A stretch of 64,000 bases of DNA from Bradyrhizobium macuxiense (lineage in GTDB: Bacteria > Pseudomonadota > Alphaproteobacteria > Rhizobiales > Xanthobacteraceae). Below the pieces are notes generated by a model, which saw nothing but the letters and a program-made list of their open reading frames with translations, did no database searches and was not told the origin of the DNA. The stretch is taken from contig NZ_VITY01000024.1 of the NCBI RefSeq assembly GCF_007993935.1, positions 21,798 to 85,797 of the forward strand, given 5' to 3'. A program made the position numbers and the translations under genes. Below are positions 24,665 to 33,478 of this stretch, in pieces; the first letter of the stretch is position 1, and each line of letters opens with the position of its first letter.

Positions 24665-26011
24665 ATGAAGTACGAGATCACGCGTCGCGACGCGCTGGCG
24701 CTGGGGGCATCCGCGGCAGCACTGGCCGTCACCGGCGTTTCGGCGCAGGAGGCGTCGAAGGTCAAGGCTGCCGACGTGGCGGCGCCGTCGCTGCCGATCG
24801 AGAAGGGCGCGACCCTGCGTATGCTGCGGCCGGTGCGCTTCGTGCAGGCCGACGAAGACGTGTTCCGCGCCAATGCCAAGCGTTTCACCGACAAGACCGG
24901 CGTCGAGGTCAAGGTCGACTTCGTCGGCTGGGAAGACATCAATCAACAGACCGCGGTGACCTCGAACTCCGGCGCCGGCCCCGACATCATCATCGGCTTT
25001 GGCGACGCGCCGCATATCTATATCGACAAGCTGATCGAACTGACCGACGTCGCCGATTATCTCGACAAGCGCTACGGCGGATGGCTCACGCTGGCAAAGC
25101 GCTACGGCATGCGCTCGAAGTCGAAGAGCTGGATCGGCCTGCCGTTCGGCGCCTCCGGCGGCCCGCTGGTCTACCGCAAGTCGCTGGTCAACGCGGCCGG
25201 CTTCGACAAGGTGCCGGAAGACCACGCCGGCATTCTCGAGCTCTGCAAGAAATTGAAGGCGGCCGGCAAGCCGGCGGGCTTCGCGCTCGGCAACGCGGTC
25301 GGCGACGGCAACGGCTTCGCCAACTGGCTGTTGTGGTCGCACAACGCCGCGCTGCTGGATGAGGAAGGCAACATCATCATCAACAGCAAGGAGACGATCG
25401 CCGCGCTGAAATATCTGAAGGAGCTCTATCCGACCTTCATCGCCGGCACGCCGTCCTGGAACGACGTCTCCAACAACCGCGCCTACTCGTCGCAGGAAAT
25501 CGGCCTGACCGCCAATGGCGTCTCGCTGTACTTCTCGCTGAAGAACGATCCCGCCACCAAGGCCGTGGCCGACGACACCGAGCATCAGTTCCTGCCGAAG
25601 GGACTGGCGTCGACCTCGCCGATGTCGGGCCTGACCCTGAACGCGATGGCGTTCAAGCACAGCCCGTATCCCAATGCGGCGAAGGCGTTCCTGCAGTTCA
25701 TGCTGGAGAAGGAGCAGTACGAGCCGTGGCTCAACGCCAACTCCGGCTACTGGTCGCAGCCGCTCGCGGCCTACGCCGACGCTGCGGTGTGGTCGGGCGA
25801 TCCCAAGGTCTCGATCTTCAAGGAGACGATGAAAAGCGCCTATTACAACGGCTACAAGGGACCGATCTCGACCGCGACCGGTGCCGTCACCGCCGACTAC
25901 GTGCTGGTGCAGATGTGCGCCTCTGTTGCGACCGATGCGGCAACGCCCGAGGCCGCCGCCGCGGAAGCCGAGCAGCGCGCCAAGCGGTACTTCCGCCGGC
26001 AGAACCGGTGA
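24665..26011 (+). CDS. Sugar ABC transporter substrate-binding protein
   Basis: 448 residues, periplasmic, MalE-like family 1 binding protein. The N-terminus ITRRDALALGASAAALAV has a twin-arginine motif and a hydrophobic core ending at VSAQEA, so a Tat signal peptide is likely. The body contains typical segments (KRFTDKTGVEVKVDFVGWED, GAGPDIIIGFGDAPH, then a C-terminal AAKAFLQFMLEKEQYEPWL). The ligand is unknown but probably a carbohydrate. Two permease genes follow after a repeat; no ATPase gene is present. Confidence 0.9.
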   Translation: MKYEITRRDALALGASAAALAVTGVSAQEASKVKAADVAAPSLPIEKGATLRMLRPVRFVQADEDVFRANAKRFTDKTGVEVKVDFVGWEDINQQTAVTSNSGAGPDIIIGFGDAPHIYIDKLIELTDVADYLDKRYGGWLTLAKRYGMRSKSKSWIGLPFGASGGPLVYRKSLVNAAGFDKVPEDHAGILELCKKLKAAGKPAGFALGNAVGDGNGFANWLLWSHNAALLDEEGNIIINSKETIAALKYLKELYPTFIAGTPSWNDVSNNRAYSSQEIGLTANGVSLYFSLKNDPATKAVADDTEHQFLPKGLASTSPMSGLTLNAMAFKHSPYPNAAKAFLQFMLEKEQYEPWLNANSGYWSQPLAAYADAAVWSGDPKVSIFKETMKSAYYNGYKGPISTATGAVTADYVLVQMCASVATDAATPEAAAAEAEQRAKRYFRRQNR

Positions 26012-26044
26012 CGGCGGTCATTGAACTGCGAAACTTAAATCAAC

Positions 26045-26127
26045 CGTCATTGCGAGCGAAGCGAAGCAATCCATAGCGCCACAAAGGAGAAATGGATTGC
26101 TTCGTCGCTTCGCTCCTCGCAATGACG
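26045..26127. repeat. Family C palindromic repeat inside the ABC operon
   Basis: CGTCATTGCGAG and CTCGCAATGACG at the ends are exact complements, with inner GAAGCAATCCAT/ATGGATTGCTTC. It fills most of the 132-bp gap between the binding protein and the first permease, and may limit read-through or stabilise the binding-protein mRNA. Confidence 0.85.
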
Positions 26128-26143
26128 ACAAGACGAGCATTCA

Positions 26144-27100
26144 ATGTCCGTAACCACCCTTCCTTCACGCGGCGCGACGCTTCGCCAGCCCGGCTGGCTC
26201 GCGCGCCTGTTCGACTACAAGCCGTTCCTGATCGTGATGTGCCTGGCGCCCGCGATCGGCCTGCTGCTGGTGTTCCTCACCTATCCGCTCGGCCTCGGCA
26301 TCTGGCTCGCCTTCACCGACACCACGATCGGCCAGCGCGGCATCTATATCGGGCTGGAGAACTTCCAGTATCTGCTCAAGGATCCCCTGTGGTGGAACGC
26401 GGTGTTCTACTCGATCTTCTACACCGCGGTCGCAACCTTCGGGAAGTTCGCGCTCGGCTTCTGGCTGGCGCTCTTGCTCAACAACCATTTCCCGTTCAAG
26501 AGCCTGATCCGCGCCATCGTGCTGTTGCCGTGGATCGTGCCGACAGTGCTGTCCGCCCTGGCGTTCTGGTGGATCTACGATCCGCAGTTCTCGATCATCT
26601 CCTATCTCCTGGTCGACGTGCTGCACCTGCGCGACAGCAATGTCGACTTCCTCGGCTCGCCCTGGCCGGCGCGGTTCTCGTTGATCGCGGCCAACATCTG
26701 GCGCGGCATCCCGTTCGTTGCGATCTCGCTGCTGGCCGGGCTGCAGACCATCTCGCCTTCGCTCTATGAGGCGGCGATGCTCGACGGCGCCACCTCCTGG
26801 CAGCGCTTCCGCTACATCACCTTCCCGATGATGATGCCGATCCTGGCGATCGTGATGACGTTCTCGATCATCTTCACCTTCACCGATTTCCAGCTGGTCT
26901 ACGCCATCACCCGCGGCGGCCCGGTCAACTCGACCCATCTGCTTGCGACCTTGGCGTTCCAGCGCGGCATCGCCGGCGGCGAGCTCGGCGAGGGCGCGGC
27001 GATCGCGGTCTCGATGATCCCGTTCCTGGTGTTCGCGACATTGTTCAGCTACTTCGGCCTCGCCCGCCGCAAATGGCAGCAGGGAGAAGCCAATGACTGA
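26144..27100 (+). CDS. Sugar ABC transporter permease (MalF-type)
   Basis: 318 residues with six membrane helices: about 24-46 (PFLIVMCLAPAIGLLLVFLT), then five more. The EAA loop that contacts the ATPase reads EAAMLDGATSWQRF. It pairs with the second permease, which overlaps its end by 8 bases. It belongs with the preceding binding protein in a carbohydrate importer of the CUT1 type. Confidence 0.93.
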   Translation: MSVTTLPSRGATLRQPGWLARLFDYKPFLIVMCLAPAIGLLLVFLTYPLGLGIWLAFTDTTIGQRGIYIGLENFQYLLKDPLWWNAVFYSIFYTAVATFGKFALGFWLALLLNNHFPFKSLIRAIVLLPWIVPTVLSALAFWWIYDPQFSIISYLLVDVLHLRDSNVDFLGSPWPARFSLIAANIWRGIPFVAISLLAGLQTISPSLYEAAMLDGATSWQRFRYITFPMMMPILAIVMTFSIIFTFTDFQLVYAITRGGPVNSTHLLATLAFQRGIAGGELGEGAAIAVSMIPFLVFATLFSYFGLARRKWQQGEAND

Positions 27101-27986
27101 CGTTGCAGCCCAATCCAACGTCGCGAGCGCCACGCCCGACACGATGGCGTGGGACAGCCGCGCCCGGCGCGTGGTGATGATCTATCTGCCGCTCGCCTGC
27201 TTCATCCTGATCCTGCTGTTCCCGTTCTACTGGATGGCGATCACCTCGTTCAAACCGAACGCGGAGCTCTTGAACTACAAGGAGCACAATCCGTTCTGGA
27301 TCACCTCGCCGACGCTCGCGCATGTCAAGCATCTCCTGTTCGACACCTCGTATCCGCGCTGGCTGAAGACCACCATGCTGGTCGCGATCGGCTCGACCTT
27401 CCTGTCGCTGTTCGCCTCGACGCTCGCCGCCTACGCGATCGAGCGGCTGCGCTTCCGCGGCAGCCCCTATGTCGGGCTCGGCATCTACCTCGCCTATCTG
27501 GTGCCGCCGTCGATCCTGTTCATTCCGCTCGCCACCGTGATCGTGCAGTTCGGCCTGTTCGATTCACCGCTGGCGCTGATCCTGGTCTATCCGACCTTCC
27601 TGGTGCCGTTCTGCACCTGGCTCTTGATCGGCTATTTCAAGTCGATCCCCTACGAGCTCGAGGAATGCGCGCTGGTCGACGGCGCGACGCGGCTGCAGAT
27701 CCTGTGGCGGATCACGCTGCCGCTCGCGGTGCCCGGCCTGATCTCGGCCGGCATCTTCTCCTTCACGCTGTCCTGGAACGAGTTCATCTACGCACTCGCC
27801 TTCATCCAGAGCGGCGCCAACAAGACCGTGCCGGTCGCAATCCTGACCGAGCTTGTCACCGGCGACGTCTACCAATGGGGCGCGCTGATGGCCGGCTCGC
27901 TGCTCGGCTCGCTGCCGGTCGCGCTGTTCTACTCGCTGTTCGTCGACTACTACGTATCGTCGCTGACCGGCGCGGTGAAGGAGTAG
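27093..27986 (+). CDS. Sugar ABC transporter permease (MalG-type)
   Basis: 297 residues with six membrane helices, starting at about 26-46 (VVMIYLPLACFILILLFPFY). The EAA-type loop ELEECALVDGATRLQIL is present. It overlaps the first permease by 8 bases, so the two are translationally coupled. No ATP-binding gene follows; the next gene is on the opposite strand. An unlinked MsmK-like ATPase probably powers the system. Confidence 0.93.
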   Translation: MTDVAAQSNVASATPDTMAWDSRARRVVMIYLPLACFILILLFPFYWMAITSFKPNAELLNYKEHNPFWITSPTLAHVKHLLFDTSYPRWLKTTMLVAIGSTFLSLFASTLAAYAIERLRFRGSPYVGLGIYLAYLVPPSILFIPLATVIVQFGLFDSPLALILVYPTFLVPFCTWLLIGYFKSIPYELEECALVDGATRLQILWRITLPLAVPGLISAGIFSFTLSWNEFIYALAFIQSGANKTVPVAILTELVTGDVYQWGALMAGSLLGSLPVALFYSLFVDYYVSSLTGAVKE

Positions 27987-28010
27987 CTGAGCTTGCGGTG
28001 AAGGCCTCCG

Positions 28011-28343
28011 TCACGCGACGGTCTTCGCCCGCTCGGTGATCAGCACAGCAAACCCCTCGAACTTCGGGTGGCCGAGATAGAGGCTGCCGCCGGTCTCGTT
28101 GCCGGCGCGCGAATGGGCGCGGCGGAACGCATCCGACCTGGTCCAGTCCTCGAACGCGGTCTTGCTGGCCCACACTGTATGGGTCGCATACAGCGTGTGG
28201 TCCTCGGCCTCGGGACCCCTGACCAGTTGAAATTCGATGAAGCCCGGAACCTCGCTGAGATAGGAATCGCGCGTGTTCCAGACCGTCTCGAACGCCTGCT
28301 CCTTGCCCCTGATCACCTGAAACCGGTTCATTGCGATGAACAT
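28011..28343 (-). CDS. IsdG-family (HmuQ/HmuD-like) heme monooxygenase or ABM-domain protein
   Basis: 110 residues, one antibiotic-biosynthesis-monooxygenase fold. Candidate heme-contact residues match the IsdG pattern: Asn in FIAMNRFQV, Trp in FEDWTRSD and His in FRRAHSRAG. Bradyrhizobium HmuQ and HmuD are IsdG-type heme oxygenases that release iron from heme; this protein looks like one, but no heme-uptake genes are near. ATG 28343 is chosen for AGGAG upstream; a longer frame reaching 28574 gives implausible N-terminal sequence. Confidence 0.75.
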   Translation of the reverse strand: MFIAMNRFQVIRGKEQAFETVWNTRDSYLSEVPGFIEFQLVRGPEAEDHTLYATHTVWASKTAFEDWTRSDAFRRAHSRAGNETGGSLYLGHPKFEGFAVLITERAKTVA

Positions 28344-28598
28344 GAAAACCTTCTCCTGTTTGGCGGCGGATGCCCGCCGGCGCCCCTGCCGGTTGATCTC
28401 ATTGATATCATAAACGAGGGGCCGCGCCGGGGGCAGCAGCTTCGGTGAAGGCGGAGACAGGGTCGGGCGCGACGGATCGAGGCGACCTAACGCCGCAAGC
28501 CTTATCCCGCCGCAACACGCCGGATTCACAAAACTGTCAGCCGGCTGTAACGGGCGCCTCGGAGAACACCGCATCGTTTATCGTTTGGGAGATCAACC

Positions 28599-29951
28599 AT
28601 GCGCCTGTCCCTGCTCTGTTCCGTCGCCTCGATCCTGCTCGCCACATCGGCGTTCGCGCAGAGCGAGGGCGAATTTCCGGCGACGCTGGCAGGACACGCC
28701 GTGATGCCGGCGGAGAGCTTCATCGATGCTCCAGCCGATGCGCCGGCAGACCTCAAGACCTCGGGCAAGTACACCACCGGCAAGCGCGTCGATGCGATCG
28801 GCACCGTGATGGGCAAGTCCTATGAGCGGCCGACCGGCGTGTCGCTGCCGTTCAAGGGCCAGCCGCTGCAGGGCCATTCCGGCATCAAGATGATGCCCGA
28901 CGGCACGTTCTGGGTGATCACCGACAACGGCATGGGCTCGCGCTACAACTCGGCGGACTCGATGTTGTATCTGAACCGCTACAAGATGGACTGGACGGGC
29001 GGCAAGATCGAACGCCAGGAGACCGTGTTCCTGCACGATCCCGACAAGAAGGTGCCGTTCCGCATCGTGCATGAGGACACCGCCAAGCGTTACCTCACCG
29101 GCGCCGACTTCGACACTGAAGGCTTCCAGATCATCAACGACACGTTCTGGATCGGCGACGAGTTCGGGCCCTATATCCTGAAGGCCGACAAGACCGGCAA
29201 GATCCTCGCCGTGTTCGAGACGGTCGCCGACGGCAAACCGGTGCGTTCGCCGGATCACTGGGCGGTGCAGTCACCCGGCGCGCCCGGTGCCTCCTACACC
29301 AACGTCAATCTGCGCCGCTCCAAGGGCTATGAGGGCTTCGCCTCCTCCAAGGACGGCAAATTCCTGTACGGCCTGCTCGAAGGGCCGCTGTGGGATGCCG
29401 ACAAGAAGGATTGGGAGAAGGTCGACGGCAAGGAAGCCTCGCGCATCCTCGAATTCGACGTCGCCACGGAGAAGTTCACCGGACGCTACTGGCAGTATGT
29501 GTTCGAGCAGAACGGCAATGCGATCGGCGACTTCAACATGATCGATCCGACCCAGGGCCTCGTGATCGAGCGCGACAATGGCGAGGGCACCGCCGACAAG
29601 GCCTGCCCGCAAGGCCAGCGCGGCGAGAACTGCTTCCCTGATCTCGCCAAGTTCAAGCGCGTCTACAAGATCGAACTCTCCGACGCCAATGTCGGCAAGC
29701 CGGTGCGCAAGATCGCCTATATCGACCTGATGAAGATCCGCGATCCGAACAAGAAGGCACGCAAGCCGCTCAACGACGGCGTCTACACCTTCCCGTTCTT
29801 CACCATCGAGAATGTCGACCGGGTCGACGAGACCCACATCATCGTCGGCAACGACAACAACCTGCCGTTCTCCTCGAGCCGCGACCCGAACAAGGCCGAT
29901 GACGACGAGTTCGTGCTGCTCGAAGTCGGCGACTTCCTGAAGGCGAAGTAA
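28599..29951 (+). CDS. Secreted esterase-like phytase-family protein
   Basis: 450 residues. A signal peptide is visible (MRLSLLCSVASILLATSAFAQ, cut after AFA). The mature protein fits the 'esterase-like activity of phytase' family: GHSGIKMMPDGTFWVITDNG, LTGADFDTEGFQIINDTFWI, GDEFGPYILK, and a C-terminal DRVDETHIIVGNDNNLPF, a beta-propeller-like pattern with acidic metal-site candidates. It likely acts in the periplasm on phosphoesters; the activity is inferred from family. Cys residues (KACPQGQRGENCF) may form a disulfide. Confidence 0.85.
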   Translation: MRLSLLCSVASILLATSAFAQSEGEFPATLAGHAVMPAESFIDAPADAPADLKTSGKYTTGKRVDAIGTVMGKSYERPTGVSLPFKGQPLQGHSGIKMMPDGTFWVITDNGMGSRYNSADSMLYLNRYKMDWTGGKIERQETVFLHDPDKKVPFRIVHEDTAKRYLTGADFDTEGFQIINDTFWIGDEFGPYILKADKTGKILAVFETVADGKPVRSPDHWAVQSPGAPGASYTNVNLRRSKGYEGFASSKDGKFLYGLLEGPLWDADKKDWEKVDGKEASRILEFDVATEKFTGRYWQYVFEQNGNAIGDFNMIDPTQGLVIERDNGEGTADKACPQGQRGENCFPDLAKFKRVYKIELSDANVGKPVRKIAYIDLMKIRDPNKKARKPLNDGVYTFPFFTIENVDRVDETHIIVGNDNNLPFSSSRDPNKADDDEFVLLEVGDFLKAK

Positions 29952-29972
29952 GGCTGTTGCTCGCGCTACACC

Positions 29973-30087
29973 CAACAGTGTCGTCGCCCGGCTTGACCGG
30001 GCGACCCGGTATTCCAGAGGCCTTCGGGTTCAACGGATAGGCCGCGGCGTACTGGATGCCCCCGCTCAAGGCGGGCATGACAGCGAA
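29973..30087. repeat. Intergenic repeat element
   Basis: Contains GTCGTCGCCCGGCTTGACCG, CCGGTATTCCAGAGG and CTCAAGGCGGGCATGAC, sequence typical of dispersed intergenic elements in bradyrhizobia, with partial self-complementarity. No coding potential. Confidence 0.5.
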
Positions 30088-30237
30088 ATTTGCGGGAGCT
30101 GGGTCCGGTCCTCCTCGCACCGGCGAGCGCCCGTTCGTCAGATCAAGCCAATCCAAAGGTTGCTTTACAAATACACTTCTAGCACCGCGCTAGATGATGC
30201 TAGCCTCGGCCGATACTTGAATCGGTCGGGGCAAATC

Positions 30238-30681
30238 ATGCGAGAGAAATCCACGCTAACCTATATTGAGGCGCTGATCGCCGCGGGCTTCATTGCATAT
30301 CTGACCTGGGACCAAAGCTGGGGGCTTCCGCCGGGGCTCGTCGCCTTGCTTCTCGGCGCGATCGTCTACTTTGCTTACCTATGCTTGATGAGGCGACTGG
30401 TGAAATTTCATCAAAACACTTATGAGGTCGTGGCGACAATGTTGGCCGTTGCTTGGGGCGTGTTGGCTTATCTGGTAACCAGTGCGCTGCAGGCGGGGTT
30501 CGTCAATCAAATCCCCGCCTCCCTGCTCGCGCATCTATGGCCCTGGATCGCGGTGATCGCGGCTTTCATCGGGGCACTGGCCAGCAAGGTGCGCTTCATG
30601 GACGATGTTCGCGAGTATGTCGTCGGCCGTCGCGCGCACTGGGACAACCAGCAATGGCTGGAGGAGGACGCGGGTTTCTAG
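30238..30681 (+). CDS. Orphan four-helix membrane protein, lower GC
   Basis: 147 residues with hydrophobic segments at about 9-24, 31-54 (PGLVALLLGAIVYFAYLCLM), 65-85 (VVATMLAVAWGVLAYLVTSA) and 102-122 (WPWIAVIAAFIGALAS), then a polar C-terminal tail (YVVGRRAHWDNQQWLEED). I recognise no family. Codons use more A/T at third positions than the neighbours, so recent transfer is possible. ATG 30238 (after GGGGC) is preferred; a TTG at 30160 would add 26 polar residues. Confidence 0.6.
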   Translation: MREKSTLTYIEALIAAGFIAYLTWDQSWGLPPGLVALLLGAIVYFAYLCLMRRLVKFHQNTYEVVATMLAVAWGVLAYLVTSALQAGFVNQIPASLLAHLWPWIAVIAAFIGALASKVRFMDDVREYVVGRRAHWDNQQWLEEDAGF

Positions 30682-30701
30682 CCGGCGTCCGCCGGCAAGC
30701 G

Positions 30702-31538
30702 TCATTCCTTCTTTGTTCGATAATCCCCGAACGTGGTGTCGCGCTGGTCGAGCTGGGCCTTCACGCTACCGCCGTCGCGGCGGAAGCCGGCCATGTAAGC
30801 CCTGCTCGCCTCGGTCGTGAAGGCCAGCGCTTGGATCTCGGTGCCGGCGCGCATCGCGGCGCGGGCGCCCATGATCTCCATCGCGCGATGCACGCTGCGC
30901 TTGTTGAGCTGCTGCAGCTCGATCGGCACCTTCGCCGCGCGCTCGGCAAAGTCCAGCGTCTTCGCCTCGAGTTCAACGAGCGGAAACGACCGGGTCGCGT
31001 AACCCCATTCGGCGGCCTCGTGTCCGGACATCGCATCGCCGGTCAGCATCAATTCCATGGCGCGGCGCATGCCGACCAGCCAAGGGTGATACTGCATGTC
31101 GGGCGGGCTCATCAGCCGCACCGGCGGGTAGCCGATCTGGGCATCGTCGGCGACATAGACCACATCGCAGGCGGTCGCGAGCTCGGTGCCGCCGGCGAGG
31201 CAATAGCCGTGCACCTGCGCGATCACGGGCTTGGCGAGATCCCAGATCGAGAACCAGCCCTCGACGACATGGCGCGACCATTGGCCGGGGCCGGATGCCG
31301 AATGATAGGGCTGGTCGACGCGGTTGTCGGCGGACAGGTCATAGCCCGCCGAGAAGCACGGCCCCGCGCCACGCAGGATCGAGATCGAAATCTCGGGATC
31401 GCGATCGGCCTGCTCCAACACCTCGAAGATCTCGCCGCGCAGGCGGTTGTTGAGCGCGTTGCGCTTCTCGGGGCGGTTCAGCGTGATACGGCGGACGCGC
31501 GGACGCGGATCATCGACGATGATGTGCTGGTAGCTCAT
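30702..31538 (-). CDS. Enoyl-CoA hydratase/isomerase (crotonase) family
   Basis: 278 residues. The crotonase oxyanion-hole segments are present: CFSAGYDLSADN and HGYCLAGGTELATACDVV, the latter with one acidic residue at the expected place. The second catalytic Glu of classical hydratases (PE after the strand) reads YPPVRLMSPPD here, so it may be another crotonase activity, for example an isomerase or hydrolase. The start is the ATG giving MSYQHIIVDD. The neighbours do not form a beta-oxidation operon, so the substrate is open. Confidence 0.87.
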   Translation of the reverse strand: MSYQHIIVDDPRPRVRRITLNRPEKRNALNNRLRGEIFEVLEQADRDPEISISILRGAGPCFSAGYDLSADNRVDQPYHSASGPGQWSRHVVEGWFSIWDLAKPVIAQVHGYCLAGGTELATACDVVYVADDAQIGYPPVRLMSPPDMQYHPWLVGMRRAMELMLTGDAMSGHEAAEWGYATRSFPLVELEAKTLDFAERAAKVPIELQQLNKRSVHRAMEIMGARAAMRAGTEIQALAFTTEASRAYMAGFRRDGGSVKAQLDQRDTTFGDYRTKKE

Positions 31539-31621
31539 GGATCCTCCCGATCTCAGGCATTTTTGCCCTTGGCAAAGTGATGCCCGAGATCGAGAGTGAA
31601 GTCACCGGCTGCCAGCGCAGG

Positions 31622-33289
31622 TCAGCCGGCCGGCACCATCACGACGCCCTTGTCCTTCGGCCAGCGCATCCGCCAGGCGAAATTGACGTCACGGACTTCG
31701 CCGGCCTTGGCCTCGAACGCCCATTCCAGCACGCCACGCTTGTCGCGCAAATTGGTGGTGGTCGCAGGCGTCGACGACGGCAGCATCTCGACGACGATGT
31801 CGTCGTTCTCGCTGACCGGGAGCTGATCCTGGATCGCGACCTTGATCGGGAAGTCGTGGCCGTTGCGAACCGTGGTCTTGAACGCGCGCTCGTCGGTCTT
31901 CGACGTCGTCACGATCAGGCCCGCGGAGCCCTCGTTGCGCTTCACCACCGTGCGCTCGATCTTGACCTTGTCGTCGGCACCGAAGCCGAGCCGCACCGTC
32001 TCGTCCTTGGCGGCGGTGGCCATCCGGCTGCGGCCGACAAAGATGCCGTCGCGGTAGATCGAGACCTGCCCCGGCAGCAGCGGCGCGTCGTCGGCCTGCA
32101 CGAAGCTCGCCTCCAGGAACGCGGTCGGATCGAGCACCGGGACGGCGCGAAGCGCTAGATCGGGGGTGATCGTCGCCGTCGCGATGCGCAAGCTCTTGGC
32201 GCCTTCATTGGCGGCAACGCTGACGCGGCCGGGGATTTTGAAGGTGGCCTGGAAGGCGCCGACCTCGGCTGTGGCATCCCGCTCCTCGGCCTGCTTGGAC
32301 AGATGCTGCTCCATCGGCGGCGCAGCCGGTGCGGGCATCAGCGCCGAGGGCTGTTGCACGCTGTCGAACGCTCGGCCCGCAGCCAACGGCCGCGGCGGCA
32401 GCGGATATCGCACGACCAGCGGATTGAGATCGGGCGCGTTGCCGCCGCGGGCGACGCGCACGGTGGAGACGACGAGCGCCACGTTCGACCAATCCTCGCC
32501 GGTCGACTGGGTGATCTCGGCACGGCGCACCAGTTCGATCGCCGGCTTGCGATCCTTTGCGCCGGTGTCGAGACGGGCGTCGTAAATCGGCATCCAGCGC
32601 GCATTGCGCACCGCGTAGGTCACCCGCAATGTCGCGCGGGTCGCGGCGGCGGAGGCGAGCTCGATCCGCACCTCGAGCTTGCTCGGCGGCTTGGCGGCGC
32701 GATCGGCGTCAAGCCGCGCGATCTCGCGATCGATGTCGCGCTGCTTGCGCGCGGCGTCGCGGATCGCATTGTCGGCGGTCGCGACCTCGCCCCCGACCGC
32801 CGAGAACGCGGCACGCCACTCGCTCACCGGACGCGCCTCGCCCTTCTCGCCGATGCCGACCGGCGAGGCCTCGGCAAAATGCTCGGCGAATTTGCGCCGT
32901 GCCTCGGCCGCGGTGATGATCCCCTGCAGATCCTCGCGCTGATCCCTGAGCGCCTCGATCCGCTTGTCGATGTCAGGCAAGTTGGCCGGCGGCACCGGGC
33001 GCGGCGGCCGCGCGTCGATGGCCCCGATCGTCAGCCGGTCGCCCGCCTCGCCTTCGACCCGCAGCGAGGTCGGATCGAGGCCCATCGGGAAATCCTTTGC
33101 GACGAGCGTGTTGTCGCCGGCGGGCAGATCCAGCGTGATGACGCGGGTGACACTCGCGCCATCGGGATAGACGGTCACGGTGTCGACCTGCGACGCCGCG
33201 TCGAGATTGGCCGCATGCAGCGGCCCGGCAACCAGCGCTCCCGCCAGCACCAGGCTGGAGGTCACAAGACAATTCGCAATCTTTCGCAT
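31622..33289 (-). CDS. MuiA-like protein (DUF4140/DUF4139), secreted
   Basis: 555 residues. The signal peptide spans about 1-26 (IANCLVTSSLVLAGALVAGP, then LHA). A DUF4140 N-terminal domain (VDTVTVYPDGASVTRVITLD) and a coiled-coil region with repeated charged heptads (about 105-200) precede the DUF4139 beta domain (VTYAVRNARWMPIYDARLD, VVSTVRVARGG). These proteins are annotated as mucoidy inhibitor A homologs; the function is unclear, presumably envelope-related. GGAGGG lies before ATG 33289. Confidence 0.85.
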   Translation of the reverse strand: MRKIANCLVTSSLVLAGALVAGPLHAANLDAASQVDTVTVYPDGASVTRVITLDLPAGDNTLVAKDFPMGLDPTSLRVEGEAGDRLTIGAIDARPPRPVPPANLPDIDKRIEALRDQREDLQGIITAAEARRKFAEHFAEASPVGIGEKGEARPVSEWRAAFSAVGGEVATADNAIRDAARKQRDIDREIARLDADRAAKPPSKLEVRIELASAAATRATLRVTYAVRNARWMPIYDARLDTGAKDRKPAIELVRRAEITQSTGEDWSNVALVVSTVRVARGGNAPDLNPLVVRYPLPPRPLAAGRAFDSVQQPSALMPAPAAPPMEQHLSKQAEERDATAEVGAFQATFKIPGRVSVAANEGAKSLRIATATITPDLALRAVPVLDPTAFLEASFVQADDAPLLPGQVSIYRDGIFVGRSRMATAAKDETVRLGFGADDKVKIERTVVKRNEGSAGLIVTTSKTDERAFKTTVRNGHDFPIKVAIQDQLPVSENDDIVVEMLPSSTPATTTNLRDKRGVLEWAFEAKAGEVRDVNFAWRMRWPKDKGVVMVPAG

Positions 33290-33478
33290 CACACATCCCT
33301 CCGGGAAACATCGCATCGCGCGCGAGACGAACCGCGCGCCGGGCTCAAGGCGCGCCGTTTCTGGTGGTGAGACGCAGCGAGGAAGGGACTGGTTCGATTG
33401 AGGTTTCGGTGAGGTTTCCTTGCGGCGCGAGCATGGCGCCGCCGCGGCTGCCGGATGGCGCAGCGATGTTTTCGGGCG

